Part shown: positions 10,118 to 22,875 of the stretch, piece by piece | Numbering within the stretch: the stretch's first letter is position 1 | Layout of the letters: each line of letters begins with the position of its first letter | DNA from: Cranoglanis bouderius | Taxonomy: Eukaryota > Chordata > Actinopteri > Siluriformes > Cranoglanididae | Direction of reading: 5' to 3' | DNA: 64,000 nucleotides | NCBI GenBank assembly: GCA_023630585.1 | Contig: CM042551.1 | Coordinates: 5,018,501 to 5,082,500, forward strand | Program-made: the position numbers and the translations under genes | The notes under the pieces: model-generated | The model's input: only the letters and a program-made list of their open reading frames with translations | Databases searched by the model: none | Told to the model about the DNA's origin: nothing

Positions 10118-10520
10118 GTAAGCGAGAGCGAGATTAGACAGATGAGGCGGGGAGATTGACTAATTGAGACAGAAAGAATGAGAAATGAGAAACTTTGCAC
10201 ATACGGTTTTGTGTTTAGGTTGACCTCTGACCTTTCAGAAGTGACCTGAGACTTCCGCTCCGACGATGCCTGCAGCCACAGAGAGATCACTTACTTTTTC
10301 AAGGAATAGTTTGACATTTCAAAAATCACCAAAACATGTTTAATGTCTGAAGTTTGCTTCTTTAGTTTTGCACTGGCGCTATGAGGCTAATGTGGCTAAC
10401 AAGTAACCGATGCCATCAGTGAGACCTCCTGATATAACGCATTGCTAAATGCTAATAGTTTCATTGTCGAGATATTGATAGATATAAATTTTTAGGCTAT
10501 CTATCTATGATGCACATATA

Positions 10521-10708
10521 GGGGCAGTGGTTAAGGCGTTGAGCTACTGATCGGAAGGTCGTGAGTTCAAATCCCAGCACTGCCAAGCTGCCACTGTTGG
10601 GCCCTTGAGCAAGGCCCTCAATTGCTCAGATGTATAAATGACATAAATGTTAGTCGCTCTGGATAAGGGTGTCTGCCAAATGCCATAAGTGTAAATAAAT
10701 GATGCTTT
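10521..10708 (+). mobile_element. tRNA-derived SINE, nearly full length
   Basis: Head: A-box-like cagtggttaaggcgttgagc and B-box-like gagttcaaatcccagc, as expected for internal Pol III promoters. Body: ccactgttgggcccttgagc and aaggccctcaattgctcaga. Tail: tcgctctggataagggtgtc then tgccaaatgccataagtgta. About 188 bp. A related copy with the same head and body but another tail is at 38508-38755. Confidence 0.85.
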
Positions 10709-10896
10709 ATAAATTATTGGTTTTTGTCAAAAACTTCAAACCAGGAGCTGCAAATTATGCTGCAATCCACATAATTTTGGAAGTGGGAAGTCGAAGCGTG
10801 TATTTTATGTTTATGTTATGTTTAGCGTGTATAATTGTGTTATTTTTGATCCCAAGCTACAAAGTAGGAAAAACATGAATGCCGCCATGAAAGCTT

Positions 10897-11485
10897 GGCT
10901 GCGTCCTCCTACTGTGTACTACCCTACTACGCAGTAGGCGAAAAGCAGTACGCCAGAGGGGTATGTCCGAATTCTCAGCAGGCGAGAAACAGTAGGAGAG
11001 AAATGCCCGGATGGTGTACTGCTTCCGGCGAGATTTTGCAGTGTGCAACCGATGGACACTACGCGAGTCAAAAATTCCCATAATGCAACGGGACTGGTGC
11101 GGACAAGCTCAGAAAAAACAATGGCCGGAAGACAGCGCGTCGGCTCTTTTTAAGTATTAAACCTTGGTTAAACAAGACTTGTTTAACAATACCTGAATAA
11201 ATTGTTAGCTTGTTGAAGGTTTAAACAAGAAAACAGTTGTCACGGCGTTCTTTTGTGATCTCCATCACGCCTTAGCCGGCCAAGCTAACGGCAATGAATT
11301 TACCTCAGCCTGTTAACCCCGCCCACATTAAACTGCTAATTCAGTTAACTTTCCTGATGTGCGTCTTGCCGTTAGTGTGGTTGCTTTAATCCGGTGGTCC
11401 ATTTAAGATTTTTGTGTTTATGATGATATCGAATGTCACATGAAAATGCCAACATTGTCGGATGTAGTATGTCCGGGATTGTAGT

Positions 11486-11524
<39 letters not shown>

Positions 11525-11614
11525 TGATTAGTACGTACTGTTTCAACGGCCGTGCAGTAGGTACTGCATCAAATGAAGTACGTACTCTCACAGAATGTGA
11601 TTTCGGACGCAGCC
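10897..11614. mobile_element. Non-autonomous TIR element (GGCTGCGTCC ends)
   Basis: GGCTGCGTCC at 10897-10906 mirrors GGACGCAGCC at 11605-11614; inside, cctactgtgtactaccctac on the left and gtgcagtaggtactgcatc on the right also belong to subterminal inverted segments. CTT precedes the left and follows the right end, a possible 3-bp target duplication. 718 bp, carries an internal (AC)n run (11488-11521). No transposase. Superfamily not assigned (hAT or PIF/Harbinger derivative possible). Confidence 0.7.
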
Positions 11615-12873
11615 CTTGTCTTTTATTTGCTCTATACCAACACCAAACCCTCATGAACTAGCATCAACCTTTATCTTTAATGATGCATTTATTTTCTCAA
11701 AACAACGAACTGTATGGTCAGTGTTATAGATTTAACCCACTGATGTGTCTATATGTAGCAAATATAACTAGAATCTCATTTAAAAGCAGAAAAGTGGTGC
11801 TTCATTTAGTGTTGATGGTGTGAGCTGTCATGTTGCTATGACATCATAGGCACTTGGGCTTGAGGAGACTTTCCCGACTTTCCGAACAGGAATTCCTAGG
11901 GTTTTTTTTTTCTTTCTTTTTCTTCCAGCTGGAGGTTTGAAATTCAGAATTACAAGCTTTTGTTGAATGCAGCGTTAGCTCAAGCTAGGAGGCCTGCGTA
12001 CACTCTGCTGCAAGGTTGTAACTAGCAAAAGGAAAATCCAATTGAAAACGCCCCTTGAACTCGGAACGGTCTCGTCAACCCTGGGTGCGTCTCCGTCAGC
12101 TCTCTAGTTCAGCTGTCAGGGCACTGATCAGGGAGTCGGCCATTTTAAGGGCTGTCTCAATCGCAAAATCCTTCCAGTGCACTGGAACGTCCGCTCCCTA
12201 AAAAAAAATCCCACAATGCACCGCAAAAAAACCTTCACTATGTTCCCTTCCTGGAAATGATGTCATGTTTTCTGAAGCCTCCCAGCTCGAAAAAAAAAAA
12301 AAATGGATTGAGTCCATGCCAAATCAACATGGCCGCTCACAGTATCGACAGTAAACAAAGCAGATCTTCTTAGCTTTAAATGAGTTATACTGTATATACA
12401 AGGATCAACATACAGATATATTTGCTTGCTAAATCTATAACACCGGCTCACATAGTTCACTGTTTTGAGGAGGAGAATATACATCACTCATCACAGTTCG
12501 TGGCTAGACTGTTAGCTTCTAACAAAAGACGAAGATGGAGGCATACATGTTTTTTTTTTTTTTTCTCACTTTGTAGCTTTAATGCACAAAGGTCAAAAAT
12601 GATGTTCCGACTTCAGAGGTAATTTGAATGCAGCATTATATCGGATGCATTACTATAAGTAACAATGTTTACCTGCATCGTCTCTGTTGAATAAGTCAGT
12701 AAACCAATAAACATGACACTATGTTTTATTCAGCTTTTATTTCCACCTGGTTTTGTCAGCGTACTTCAGTGAAGTGTCCTTCTCTCTTAGCAGAGCGTGA
12801 GACTGTTCACTTCTGTCTCCGACTCACAAAAGCAGACTGGACACTAACCCCATTCTCTGCAGGGCCACTGGAA

Positions 12874-12913
<40 letters not shown>

Positions 12914-14258
12914 AGAGAGAGAGAGTCCGGCTGCAGTGGAATGTTTGCTGCAGGTCAGGAGTGGCTCTTTCTCCTCTATTGTGTGCTTTCTGCTGAGGAG
13001 GTGAGGAATGTAAACTTCACAAGAGCGGAGAGAAGAAAAAGAAGGCAGCTGCGACGAAAGAGAGATAGAGGAGAGAACTCAGGGAGGGAGAATAGCGAGC
13101 AGGAGAAAGGGAAGACAAGGCAGACAGACACAGGGGATGAAATGATGGCAGAAGAAAAAGAACCAAGGCACGAGTTTCTATCTGGTTCCAGGCTGCTTAT
13201 GTAATGAAAGACTCTCAGCCCAGCGTGTGCATTAAGTGAAGCACCCTTGCGTCAGTAATTATTCTAATTAACACCACACTGGGAAGTCCTGCTGCGGATC
13301 TGGCAGCTCGGTGACTCGAGCAGGAGTGCAACACGGCCTCCAGGATGATCACGTAAAAAAAAAAAAAAAAAAAGAAAGTGCTGGAAATATTTACACAATC
13401 TGCCCTGCTGTAGTGTTTGCATGCTTTAAAAAAAAAAAGAAAATTAAATCGTACACAAGTTTTCAGTGACTAGGATTTTTTCCACCTAGTTTTATACAGT
13501 AGACTACAGTCATACACACACATACTGTATATATTCATAAATCTCTGAATGTCATACAGCTTTTATATGGTCTTAAAATGCAAGTTTAAAACAAAACGAA
13601 TGAAACACATTAGTCAGCGTTGAGTTCAAATGTTTGTACGCCCTTAAGACAAAGGCAAAAAACAACACAAAACAATACCTACTGTTTAAAGGTTTGATCA
13701 GAGGGACTGTGGGGCCCCAGGCAAAGAAAATGCAGGATGTGCCCTTCTTGTGTATTTTAATGAAGCAATATCGCACAAGCAAGACCACGGTTATACTGAA
13801 TATTGGCAAGTGATTCGGCTGTCATCGATCCTCCTCATTATTAGTGCGTCTTTCTACATTCGATAAGGAGGACCAGTGTAAATGATACAAGTGATCCAGC
13901 GCCATCCAGTGATGTTTGTGTACGCAGCTGCATATAAACAATTTGAAATCATGCATGTTTAATTTATATTCTTACTTATAGAGCATGTCTGATTCAATTT
14001 ACCCTTACATGTTAATTAATACATTAACTAACAAACATGTACTAATATGTACTTAAGGTGATTGTTATTCACGCATGAATTCATAAGACTCACGTCGTAG
14101 CTCTTCATTAGTTCATGATTAGTACATGCCTTAAGAGCTGACTGGTGGGTGGGACTTGGCAAATGACCAAATTGGGGAAAATATATAAATAAATAAAATA
14201 CAAAAAAAAAAAAGGAATGGTTTGTTTTGTTGTTTGTCTTGTAAATTGCATTTAATAA
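11615..14258. other. Intergenic DNA, no gene seen
   Basis: Contains a short repeat-like stretch at 12140-12290 (gggctgtctcaatcgcaaaat, possible MITE end), poly-A runs at 12290, 13356 and 13428, a poly-T at 12550, and (CA)n at 12877-12911. The open frames at 12721-12996 and 12941-13204 are purine-rich translations without a recognised domain. Confidence 0.5.
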
Positions 14259-14262
14259 AAAA

Positions 14263-14280
<18 letters not shown>

Positions 14281-14302
<22 letters not shown>

Positions 14303-14304
14303 TA
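14281..14304. repeat. Poly-A/(TA)n junction used as Tc1 target
   Basis: An A-run (14259-14280) followed by (TA)n. The Tc1 element starts immediately after; a TG run and another (TA)n (15835-15879) follow its right end, so the element sits inside an AT microsatellite. Confidence 0.9.
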
Positions 14305-15797
14305 CAGGTGCATCTCAATAAATTAGAATGTCACGGAAAAGTTCATTTATTTCAGTAATTCAACTCAAATTGTGAAACTCGTGTATTAAATAAATTCAAT
14401 TCACACAGACTGAAGTAGTTTAAGTCTTTGGTTCTTTTAATTGTGATGATTTTGGCTCACATTTAACAAAAACCCACCAATTCACTATCTCAACAAATTA
14501 GAATATGGTGACATGCTAATCAGCTAATCAACTCAAAACACCTGCAAAGGTTTCCTGAGCCTTCAAAATGGTCTCTCAGTTTGGTTCACTAGGTAAGCCA
14601 CAAACATTCATTGCCAAAGAAGCTGGCTGTTCACAGAGTGCTGTATCCAAGCATGTTAACAGAAAGTTGAGTGGAAGGAAAAAGTGTGGAAGAAAAAGAT
14701 GCACAACCAACCGAGAGAACCGCAGCCTTATGAGGATTGTCAAGCAAAATCGATTCAAGAATTTGATTGAACTTCACAAGGAATGGACTGAGGCTGGGGT
14801 CAAGGCATCAAGAGCCACCACACACAGACGTGTCAAGGAATTTGGCTACAGTTGTCGTATTCCTCTTGTTAAGCCACTCCTGAACCACAGACAACGTCAG
14901 AGGCGTCTTACCTGGAGAAGAAGAACTGGACTGTTGACCAGTGGTCCAAAGTCCTCTTTTCAGATGAGAGCAAGTTTTGTATTTCATTTGGAAACCAAGG
15001 TCCTAGAGTCTGGAGGAAGGTTGGAGAAGCTCATAGCCCAAGTTGCTTGAAGTCCACTATTAAGTTTCCACAGTCTGTGATGATTTGGGGTGCAATGTCA
15101 TCTGCTGGTGTTGGTCCATTGTGTTTTTTGAAAACCAAAGTCACTGCACCCGTTTACCAAGAAATTTTGGAGCACTTCATGCTTCCTTCCGCTGACCAGC
15201 TTTTTGAAGATGCTGATTTCATTTTCCAGCAGGATTTGGCACCTGCCCACTCTGCCAAAAGCACCAAAAGTTGGTTAAATGACCATGGTGTTGGTGTGCT
15301 TGACTGGCCAGCAAACTCACCACACCTGAACCCCATAGAGAATCTATGGGGTATTGTCAAGAGGAAAATGAGAAACAAGAGACCAAAAAATGCAGATGAG
15401 CTGAAGGCCAATGTCAAAGAAACCTGGGCTTCCATACCACCTCAGCAGTGCCACAACCTGATCACCTCCATGCCACGCTGAATTGAGGCAGTAATTAAAG
15501 CAAAAGGAGCCCCTACCAAGTATTGAGTACATGTACAGTAAATGAACATACTTTCCAGAAGGCCAACAATTCACTAAAAATGTTTTTTTTATTGGTCTTA
15601 TGAAGTATTCTAATTTGTTGAGATAGTGAATTGGTGGGTTTTTGTTAAATGTGAGCCAAAATCATCACAATTAAAAGAACCAAAGACTTAAACTACTTCA
15701 CTCTGTGGCATTGAATTTATTTAATACACGAGTTTCACAATTTGAGGTGAATTACTGAAATAAATGAACTTTTTCATGACATTCTAATTTATTGAGA

Positions 15798-15805
<8 letters not shown>
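14305..15805 (+). mobile_element. Tc1-like transposon, full length
   Basis: Ends CAGGTGCATCTCAATAAATT and its complement; inverted arms of about 220 bp each, including a second inner motif (caccaattcactatctcaac) mirrored near 15615-15640. Left flank is TA; on the right the dinucleotide is TG in a TG run, so the target duplication has mutated or slipped. 1,501 bp with one damaged transposase gene. Confidence 0.93.
14568..15526 (+). pseudogene. Tc1 transposase pseudogene (DD34E, two lesions)
   Basis: ATG at 14568 opens MVSQFGSLGKPQTFIAKEAG, with the N-terminal helix-turn-helix (FIAKEAGCSQSAVSKHV). A deletion near 14915-14930 breaks the frame; in the next frame come VLFSDESKF (first Asp), FIFQQDLAPAH (second Asp) and SPHLNPIENLWG (Glu), with 34 residues between the last two. 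A CGA-to-TGA type stop at 15481-15483 interrupts the last ~15 codons before the natural end at 15526. Only two lesions over ~320 codons, so a fairly recent copy. Confidence 0.93.
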
Positions 15806-15882
<77 letters not shown>

Positions 15883-16000
15883 GTAATGTGTAATTAATTG
15901 CCATTTTTCTTAAGGGTCTCCGGTTGTCATGTGTAAGATTGATTTTTAAAAATTACTCAAATAGAACTGCATTTAAATGTTGACACTGTGCTATTTCAAT
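15806..16000. repeat. (TG)n then (TA)n microsatellites and short flank
   Basis: TG run 15805-15831, TA run 15835-15879, then unremarkable AT-rich DNA. Confidence 0.9.
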
Positions 16001-16002
16001 CA

Positions 16003-16003
16003 A

Positions 16004-16054
<51 letters not shown>

Positions 16055-16161
16055 AGAATAGAATAGAATAGAATAGTCTTTATTGTCATTATACACAGTA
16101 CAGTGAAACTCTATTTGGCTTCTCTCCAGTAGTCCCCTCATAATATATATAGTATCCCCAA

Positions 16162-16227
<66 letters not shown>
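16003..16227 (-). repeat. Two (ATT)n arrays flanking a retroposon 3' end
   Basis: ATT runs at 16003-16052 and 16160-16227 bracket 16053-16142, whose reverse complement ends in tgacaataaagactattcta repeats, the typical fish LINE/SINE 3' terminus with a (TTCTA)n tail. Antisense open frames reading poly-Asn are artefacts. Confidence 0.8.
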
Positions 16228-16228
<1 letters not shown>

Positions 16229-16229
16229 A

Positions 16230-17810
16230 CTTTCACAACACTCAGCAAGATGCACATATGACTCTCATACAATTCTTTTACAGCGTTTCTCTCTCCTATA
16301 AAACTGCACTTTTTTCTTTCTTTTTTTCTACCTTTTTATTACCTTTTTTCATCCATTGAAACTAAAATAAACAAGGGAAAATGTGGGAATGTGGAAAAGT
16401 GAGGAACGATTTGGAATGGAATTGATGGCGTGAGTGAAATGAATCCACCGAGTGACCTACAAAAAGACAAAAATGGACAGTTTATCGGCGTCGGGAGGTT
16501 GAGACGGAGTGAGAGACGGTGGTGAGACAGTCTCACAAACAGACCCGCCGTCTCTACCACGCAGTTCGGAAGAGAGCTCTGGAAAATGTGTGAGGATTTA
16601 TAGCAGCAGGTGCTGAGAGAGCATCAATCACAGATAAATCATGACATATGGAGCAAATTTGTGTCTCATCATGTTTCATTGTCTTCCCTCTGCTGTCAAT
16701 CTGCTCTTTTGGGAGAGATTGATGTCCTGTAAAGGACGACATAATGAAAAATGGATATTGTGTCTGAACGTTGGTAGATGTGCTTGTTCAGTAAAGTACA
16801 GTGATTTTTTCCCCCTCATATATCCTAGCTTGTTAGAGCAAGTGGTCAGCCATGATAGAGCACCTGTGGAGATGAGAGGGTTAAAGGTCTTGCTGAAGAC
16901 TAGCAACTAGTATAAGATATCTAAATATGTAAATAATTTGAATAGACTAAAAGTAAAAGAAGCACTTGGTCTTAAAGATAACAAAAAGAAAGAATTTAAC
17001 AAACATATTTAGATACAGTATTGGATGCAAGTGCAGACTTTTATTTAAAATAGTGCAAACTAAATGGCTAACATGATGAATAAACACAAAACAATATAAC
17101 GTACAGACTCCCAGGGTTTAACCTGTGATCGGCAAAGCAATACACACAGACACATGACATGAATGGCAGCAAAAGCTTGACAAAGACATACAGAAAAACT
17201 AGAACTTAAATAGTGGTGCCAAATAACGTGAAACAGGAAACAGGTGTGCATGAACAATGGGACATGTGGCGTTGTCATGTGACGTGCACTGGCTGAAGGG
17301 TACTGTAGTTTGGTGCCTCTTAGGTGCTAACCTATCATATATACAGTATTAAATGTAAACTATACATATAGTAACATCATGTAGTACCAGTAACATCAAC
17401 AAAAACACTATAAAACACAAGTAATAATCAACAGATGCATAAATGAATGTTCATACCATGAGTAAAATTATGCTTACAGTGACTGAGATGAAGTAATAAT
17501 GGCTCATAAACTGAGCCTGAAATAAGTTCTAATATTTACACCTGGAGACTGCCATGGATTGAATAAATATTACTCAACCCCTAATATTAGCTAACCCTTC
17601 AACAAACATTATTAATAGTACTTATGGTTTACTGATGTTGAAGTTTAGGGCTTGTTAATGTTAACTAATGTAATAAATATTATTAGTTAAGTGAAAATGT
17701 AAAGTTTAAAAAGAACCTTCTTTACCATGGCCCATGTAATGTGGTGCCCAATTCATTAGTGTTAATCACTTAAAAACAACCAAGTTTAGATTTTTGGTTC
17801 TCATGGATGT
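16230..17810. other. Intergenic DNA, no gene seen
   Basis: Several open frames of 60-90 codons (for example 16641-16910) lack codon-bias or domain signs. Nothing else recognised. Confidence 0.4.
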
Positions 17811-18077
17811 CCATCCATCCATCCATCCATCCATTTTCCATACCACTTATCCAACACAGGGTTGCGCAGGAGCCTGGAGCCTATCCCAGGGAACTCGGGG
17901 CATGAGGCGGGGGACATCCTGGATGGGGGGCCAGCCCATCGCAGGGCACAATCACACACACACTCACACACTACGGACAATTTAGAAATGCCAATCAGCC
18001 TACAATGCATGTCTTTGGACCCACAACCCCAGAGGTGTGATGCAAACATGCTAACCATTAAGCCACTGTGCCCCCGG
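17811..18077 (-). mobile_element. tRNA-headed SINE copy 1, (GGAT)n tail
   Basis: On the minus strand: Pol III-like head (cacagtggcttaatggttag), body with catgcattgtaggctgattg and ccctgcgatgggctgg, and a (GGAT)n tail, seen on the plus strand as (CCAT)n at 17811-17834. The B-box region is partly deleted compared with the copy at 42819-43092. Confidence 0.8.
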
Positions 18078-18734
18078 ATCTTATAAGTGTGTAGGGTTTT
18101 TAAAATTTTTTTTTTTTTACGTCTTTGAGTAATTGTCCTTCTAGACAGAATGCAGAAATTCAATTGCCACAAATGAAGATATTTTTTCGATGCTAAAGGA
18201 TCTTTGCACTTACTGGGTTTTGGTTTCTGTTTATTAAGACCTCTTTGGACTAACAGATTAAAAATGAAAAGGAACTTTTTAATGTTCCTGGTCATATGGT
18301 GCCCAATTGTTCATTGTAGTGTCATGCATGGACTGCTCTTTGATACAAGGCTTTGTAGAAAATGTAGATAAGGACTGAACAATTGCTTGAAAAGTATCAT
18401 CCAGAAACTAGGATATTACATCTGTAGGACAAGCAGATGAGCAGATACAGTACAGTGGACATCCCGGATGGTTTCCTTGTATATTTTGTGTAGTAGATAG
18501 AAACAGATACCATGAGGAATAGCCACAGTTAGGTTACCTGCAGAAGGAGGGAGATGTCCTGCTGAAATGACATCAATATTAGTTAGAGAGCAAAACCTTT
18601 ATCAGACAGTTGTTTTTTTGCTTCCTTGATGTAAAGATCTTTTCTCCAACAACTGCGCCATCTTTATCCGCTGACATTATCACAGTGTCACTTGTTTTGC
18701 TGAGATTATTCAGGGCTGTGTATTATACTGTCTG

Positions 18735-19307
18735 TACGGTATCACTCCATTCATGTTTCCTTCGATGATGTGTAATACCCCACTACTGTTTGCAAGAAGC
18801 AGCCCCATACAATGATGCTCCCACCACCATGCTTCAATGTGGGTATGCTGAAACACTTCTTTCTCCAAACATGACGAGCTGAATTATTGCCAAAGAGTTC
18901 TATTTTTGTTTCATCTAACCAGAGTATATTGTTCCGAAAGAGTTCTGATTTGTCTGCGCGAATGAATTTTGTGTGAGGTGTAGGAACGGAGATGATTGCC
19001 TATTATTCTCTGTGTAACTGTTGTTCCTGCTGCTTTCAGGTCGTCCTGCAACAAAAAGACGAGTGACTGCTGGCTTCTCTCTTACCTTCCTTATTATTAG
19101 TCTGAGAGCATGTTGTGAGATCTTGCATGGCACACCTGTCCAAGGATGATCAGTTGTGCTTCCATGAACTTTCCTCCCACATATTATTAGACCAGTTGTA
19201 CTGACAGGGATGTTTAAGGTCTTTACTATGGGTCTGTAGCTTTTTTCATTTGGGTGTTGTTTAATAATGCTGTTGAGAACTTTAGGAAGCTCCTTCACCT
19301 TCACCAT
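18735..19307 (-). pseudogene. Tc1 transposase relic (N-terminal two thirds)
   Basis: Minus-strand ATG at 19307 gives MVKVKELPKVLNSIIKQHPN, then LNIPVSTTGLII and KISQHALRLIIRKVREKPAV, the DNA-binding half of a Tc1 transposase. After frame damage, WLDETKIELFG around 18890-18910 is the first catalytic Asp region with the usual Ser changed to Leu, and 18800-18850 (reversed) encodes KHGGGSIIVWG-like sequence. No second Asp or Glu is seen and no clear terminal repeats were found. Old, dead copy. Confidence 0.85.
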
Positions 19308-19344
19308 GAACCAATGGCAACACCTTTTATGACGACACAAGGTG

Positions 19345-19599
19345 CAATTTGCGCAAGAACATATTTTTGTATAGCATTTGTATATCTAGAATTTGATTTG
19401 CTTTTAGGTTACCTTTATATATTTAATATAGTGTCTGAAATTCTTTTGCTCACCAATAGCTAGTTAGCTAGTTCTCCCCTACTGACACAAATTGAATGTA
19501 GATGGATATTAACGCAAGTGTCAGTTATTAAAGTTGGCAGATTCATTGTCCACAAACAGGCTAACCTGTGCTTTCTCCAAGATAAGTGAAGCCACTACC

Positions 19600-19635
<36 letters not shown>

Positions 19636-22065
19636 AAAAACTTTTTGCACTCATACAGCATCATGCATGGAGGAGAGTTCTGTATTAAAACTGCTTTATT
19701 CTGAATACATAAGCTACCAGATGTTTGCAATTGGCAAGTTGTTCTGAGGAAAGTATTGTGTCTCCTGTAACACAACAGTCAGAAGAAGAATGATGGAAAA
19801 ATAATTCATCATTCAGAGATGGTTTACTGTCAAGAATATTTTGGATTCGCTACAGATTTGAATTTTGGCAGGATGAGAGAGAGTTGGCTTATGGCTCTCA
19901 AACTTCACATGCATATTTCACTTTTCTAAAGATCCTCCTGTCCTGTTCCGGCATGTTCCACCTCTGAAACCGAGAAACGATGTGGTCCAGGATCAGAGCG
20001 TTAGACTAAACCTCTTCCTCTGTGATTGTTGAATCGTGCTCATTCTCACATTTTCCTTCTTGCTCTGTTGCATCCGTTCAACGTCACGCTGGTCTTGTTT
20101 ACATAAACAACGTTCTGAAAATTGTCATATGACTATTGTTGGGTAAAGAAATCGTTACTTTGCTAAGTTTACTGAGTTTTAAGTAAATAAATAAAAGCAC
20201 ATTTCTACTAAAAAACATGTTCAAAATGGGGCATTTTGCTCTAAGCATTAAAAATTTCTTATGTATCTGATTGCAATAGGAATAGAATTATATTCATCAA
20301 CTAACCAAGCAGAGTTTAAAGTTGACTCGGTTTTAGCTGCATCCGTTCAACATATATTTCGTATCTATGCCAGTGAGATAGTTCTGAGGTAGTTTTGGCT
20401 GAACATATTATCAGTTGGGCCAATTTTTACATTATTAGTCAACACAACAATGCAGATTGTTCAGCATAGTAACATTTAGACACCAGAAAAATGTATCAGT
20501 AAAAAGCTGAGTGAAAGAAGATGTGCAGTTGTATAATCAGATTGTATTTTACAAGGCAAAAGCAGGTTAGCTTAGAGGGTAAACTTGTTAAGCCTATAGA
20601 TAAAAGTATTAACTGTGAATCATAAATATTTGATGTCCCTAAAGTGCATCATTAGACTGATAAAAAAATATTGGCATTTTCTAGATGGTTCCAATAATAT
20701 AAAGTAATTTCTAACCTTTTTCAATTCACTTAAACCAATTTCCTGGCTAGAATTTCCAGTTTTAGAGTATTTACTTAAAATGAGGTTATGTATTTATGTC
20801 TGTGATACAAAATAGCAGCACTGGTAATATTTCTGACACTAATCAACACAAATCAACATGAATGAATGACACTTTTGTTGCACGTTACCCATTAATGAGC
20901 AGAAAACATTGTAAATAATGCTAATGCTAGGTGACAGATGAGAGGTGAACGTTATTTATGATGCAACTCATATGGTAATATGGGTGTGGAAATAATTTTA
21001 ACTTCATTTATTTTAGTTACACTGAATGGTTTTGACCTCATCATCACCACATCATCACAGCTTCTTCTGAAATGCACTGACACTATTTTTTCTTGTTTTT
21101 GGTAACTCTACCCACCTCAGCTTATTAAGACTATCCTCTATATTACCAATAATAATAAAAAAACAAAAACAAACTAAGATTGTTCTACACCTGTTTGAAA
21201 ATCAGGATTGTCTGAATTACTGTGATCTCAAATGACTGAATCGATGCAGATATAATAAAAACAGACAGAAGCCAGAACTGTCTGCATATTGCCAGATCCA
21301 AGAATTATATCCTACTTATCCTACTTTATACATCGCCATGGGTGAGGCAGGTTTTAATTATATCTTATCTTTTTTTGGAAATAATGTAACTCTGTATTTC
21401 TCCATCACCAAGGTGAGCAAATGGTCAGAAGCCAAAACAAATCTAAATTATTCATCACACACATCAGTTCATGAACACTGCCTTGAGCAAAAAAAAAAAA
21501 AAAAAAAGAAAAAAAAGGGGGCTTTTATTAAGGGCAAATTATTATTATTATTATATTAACGGTTTGAACAGACGAAGAGAAGAATGTACGGACTCAACTC
21601 GCTGCTTTTGTGCTGGTCACATTATTCAGACAAAACAAACAGGGCATGTTGGGACAAAGATGAAATGAGGCCACGCTGTCTGAGTGGAGCCGCCGCTGCT
21701 GCTAAGCCCCCCAACACCACCCCACCCCCAACCCCCCATCTCCACCCTGAACACCAGCTAATTTTGGATCTGATTGTGGACGTAATGGATTTCTGGCCTG
21801 ACGTGAGGGCAGGATGACGGAGCAGTTCAAACCGACTGTGAGAATTTCTCAGACTGCTGAGTACACTCTTAGCAACTATCTGCTAAAATCTGTCAAGAAT
21901 GCGGGCTCAGACATAGGATGATGTGTAAGGGTTTTACTGTTTGCTCGAAGGATCACTTTTAAATCCGTGTGGAATATCTGTACATCTTGGCGGCTCAAAA
22001 TTTTACTCACTTGACCTTTTCACGCCCTCCTTAAGTTCCCTGTCTTCATATTTTAAGCAACAGAT
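19345..22065. other. Intergenic DNA, no gene seen
   Basis: Holds an (ATT)n run at 19601-19634 and a poly-A at 21490-21506. Nothing else recognised; open frames around 21338-21817 follow low-complexity sequence. Confidence 0.4.
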
Positions 22066-22875
22066 TCCCAACTAGCATCTTTAGGTTCCCAGGATTTCTA
22101 AACGTTACGGTTCGTACGGACCGTTAATCTTAAGTGTAATCTTAAGTGTTACAGTTTAACACAACATTTTCTGAACGTTGTGATCAAGTAGTCTGTGTGC
22201 TCTGAGAATATTCTGCAACATTTTTATTTGTAAGAATGTTTACATTTCCATAATGTTGTTCTTTGTCTAATGGGTAACTCTGTGTTATCAATATTCTAAC
22301 ATTACAGCTGATGTTTTTTTTTTAGAACATTGTAGGACTGTTATTTCTTATTGTTAAAGTTTATCAGAACGTTTTCTGTGTGAGATCCAACTTTTTAATA
22401 ACATTGTGAAGTGATTACAGTTTTTTTTTTTTTTTTTTTAACACCGCAGAAACATTATTTCCGGACTCTTACAGTTTAATAAGACATTTTCTGAACATTA
22501 CGATTCCAGAAACTTTTGGTTTCACGTACATAGAATCTTGTCTGGAAACATTTCTACATAACATTTATAAACATTCCTGCAATGTTGCTGCAATATTGTT
22601 TGGTTTCAGGAACATGAACGTTAATGTTTTCATAATGTAGCTTTTAGTCTAACTGGGAAAACTTTGCGAACGACATTATTGTAAAATAAACCATTATTAT
22701 GCCTGAAATTTTTAGAAAAAAATGAAGAAACCTTATTTCTGGAGTGTTACAGATTAACAGAATGTTTGAACATTATAGAAATGTTATTTCTGGAACTATA
22801 GAGTTTAACCTTCTGGGAACCTGTCAACTATGCATCGAACATTTTAGTAACATTAACATAACAGTAACGTAGCTC
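22066..22875. repeat. Degenerate ACGTT/ACATT-rich repeat block
   Basis: The stretch repeats imperfect versions of gaacattatttctggaact, acagtttaacagaacatttt and cataatgttg at irregular spacing of about 25-60 bp. It looks like a degraded tandem or foldback element of the AACGTT type seen in fish. Boundaries approximate. Confidence 0.55.

Noticed and set aside
10521..10600. Functional tRNA gene
   Set aside because: Box A and B-like motifs are present but the sequence does not fold as a cloverleaf and is joined to a SINE body and tail.
15953..16255. Poly-Asn ORF
   Set aside because: Translation of (ATT)n arrays flanking a retroposon end.
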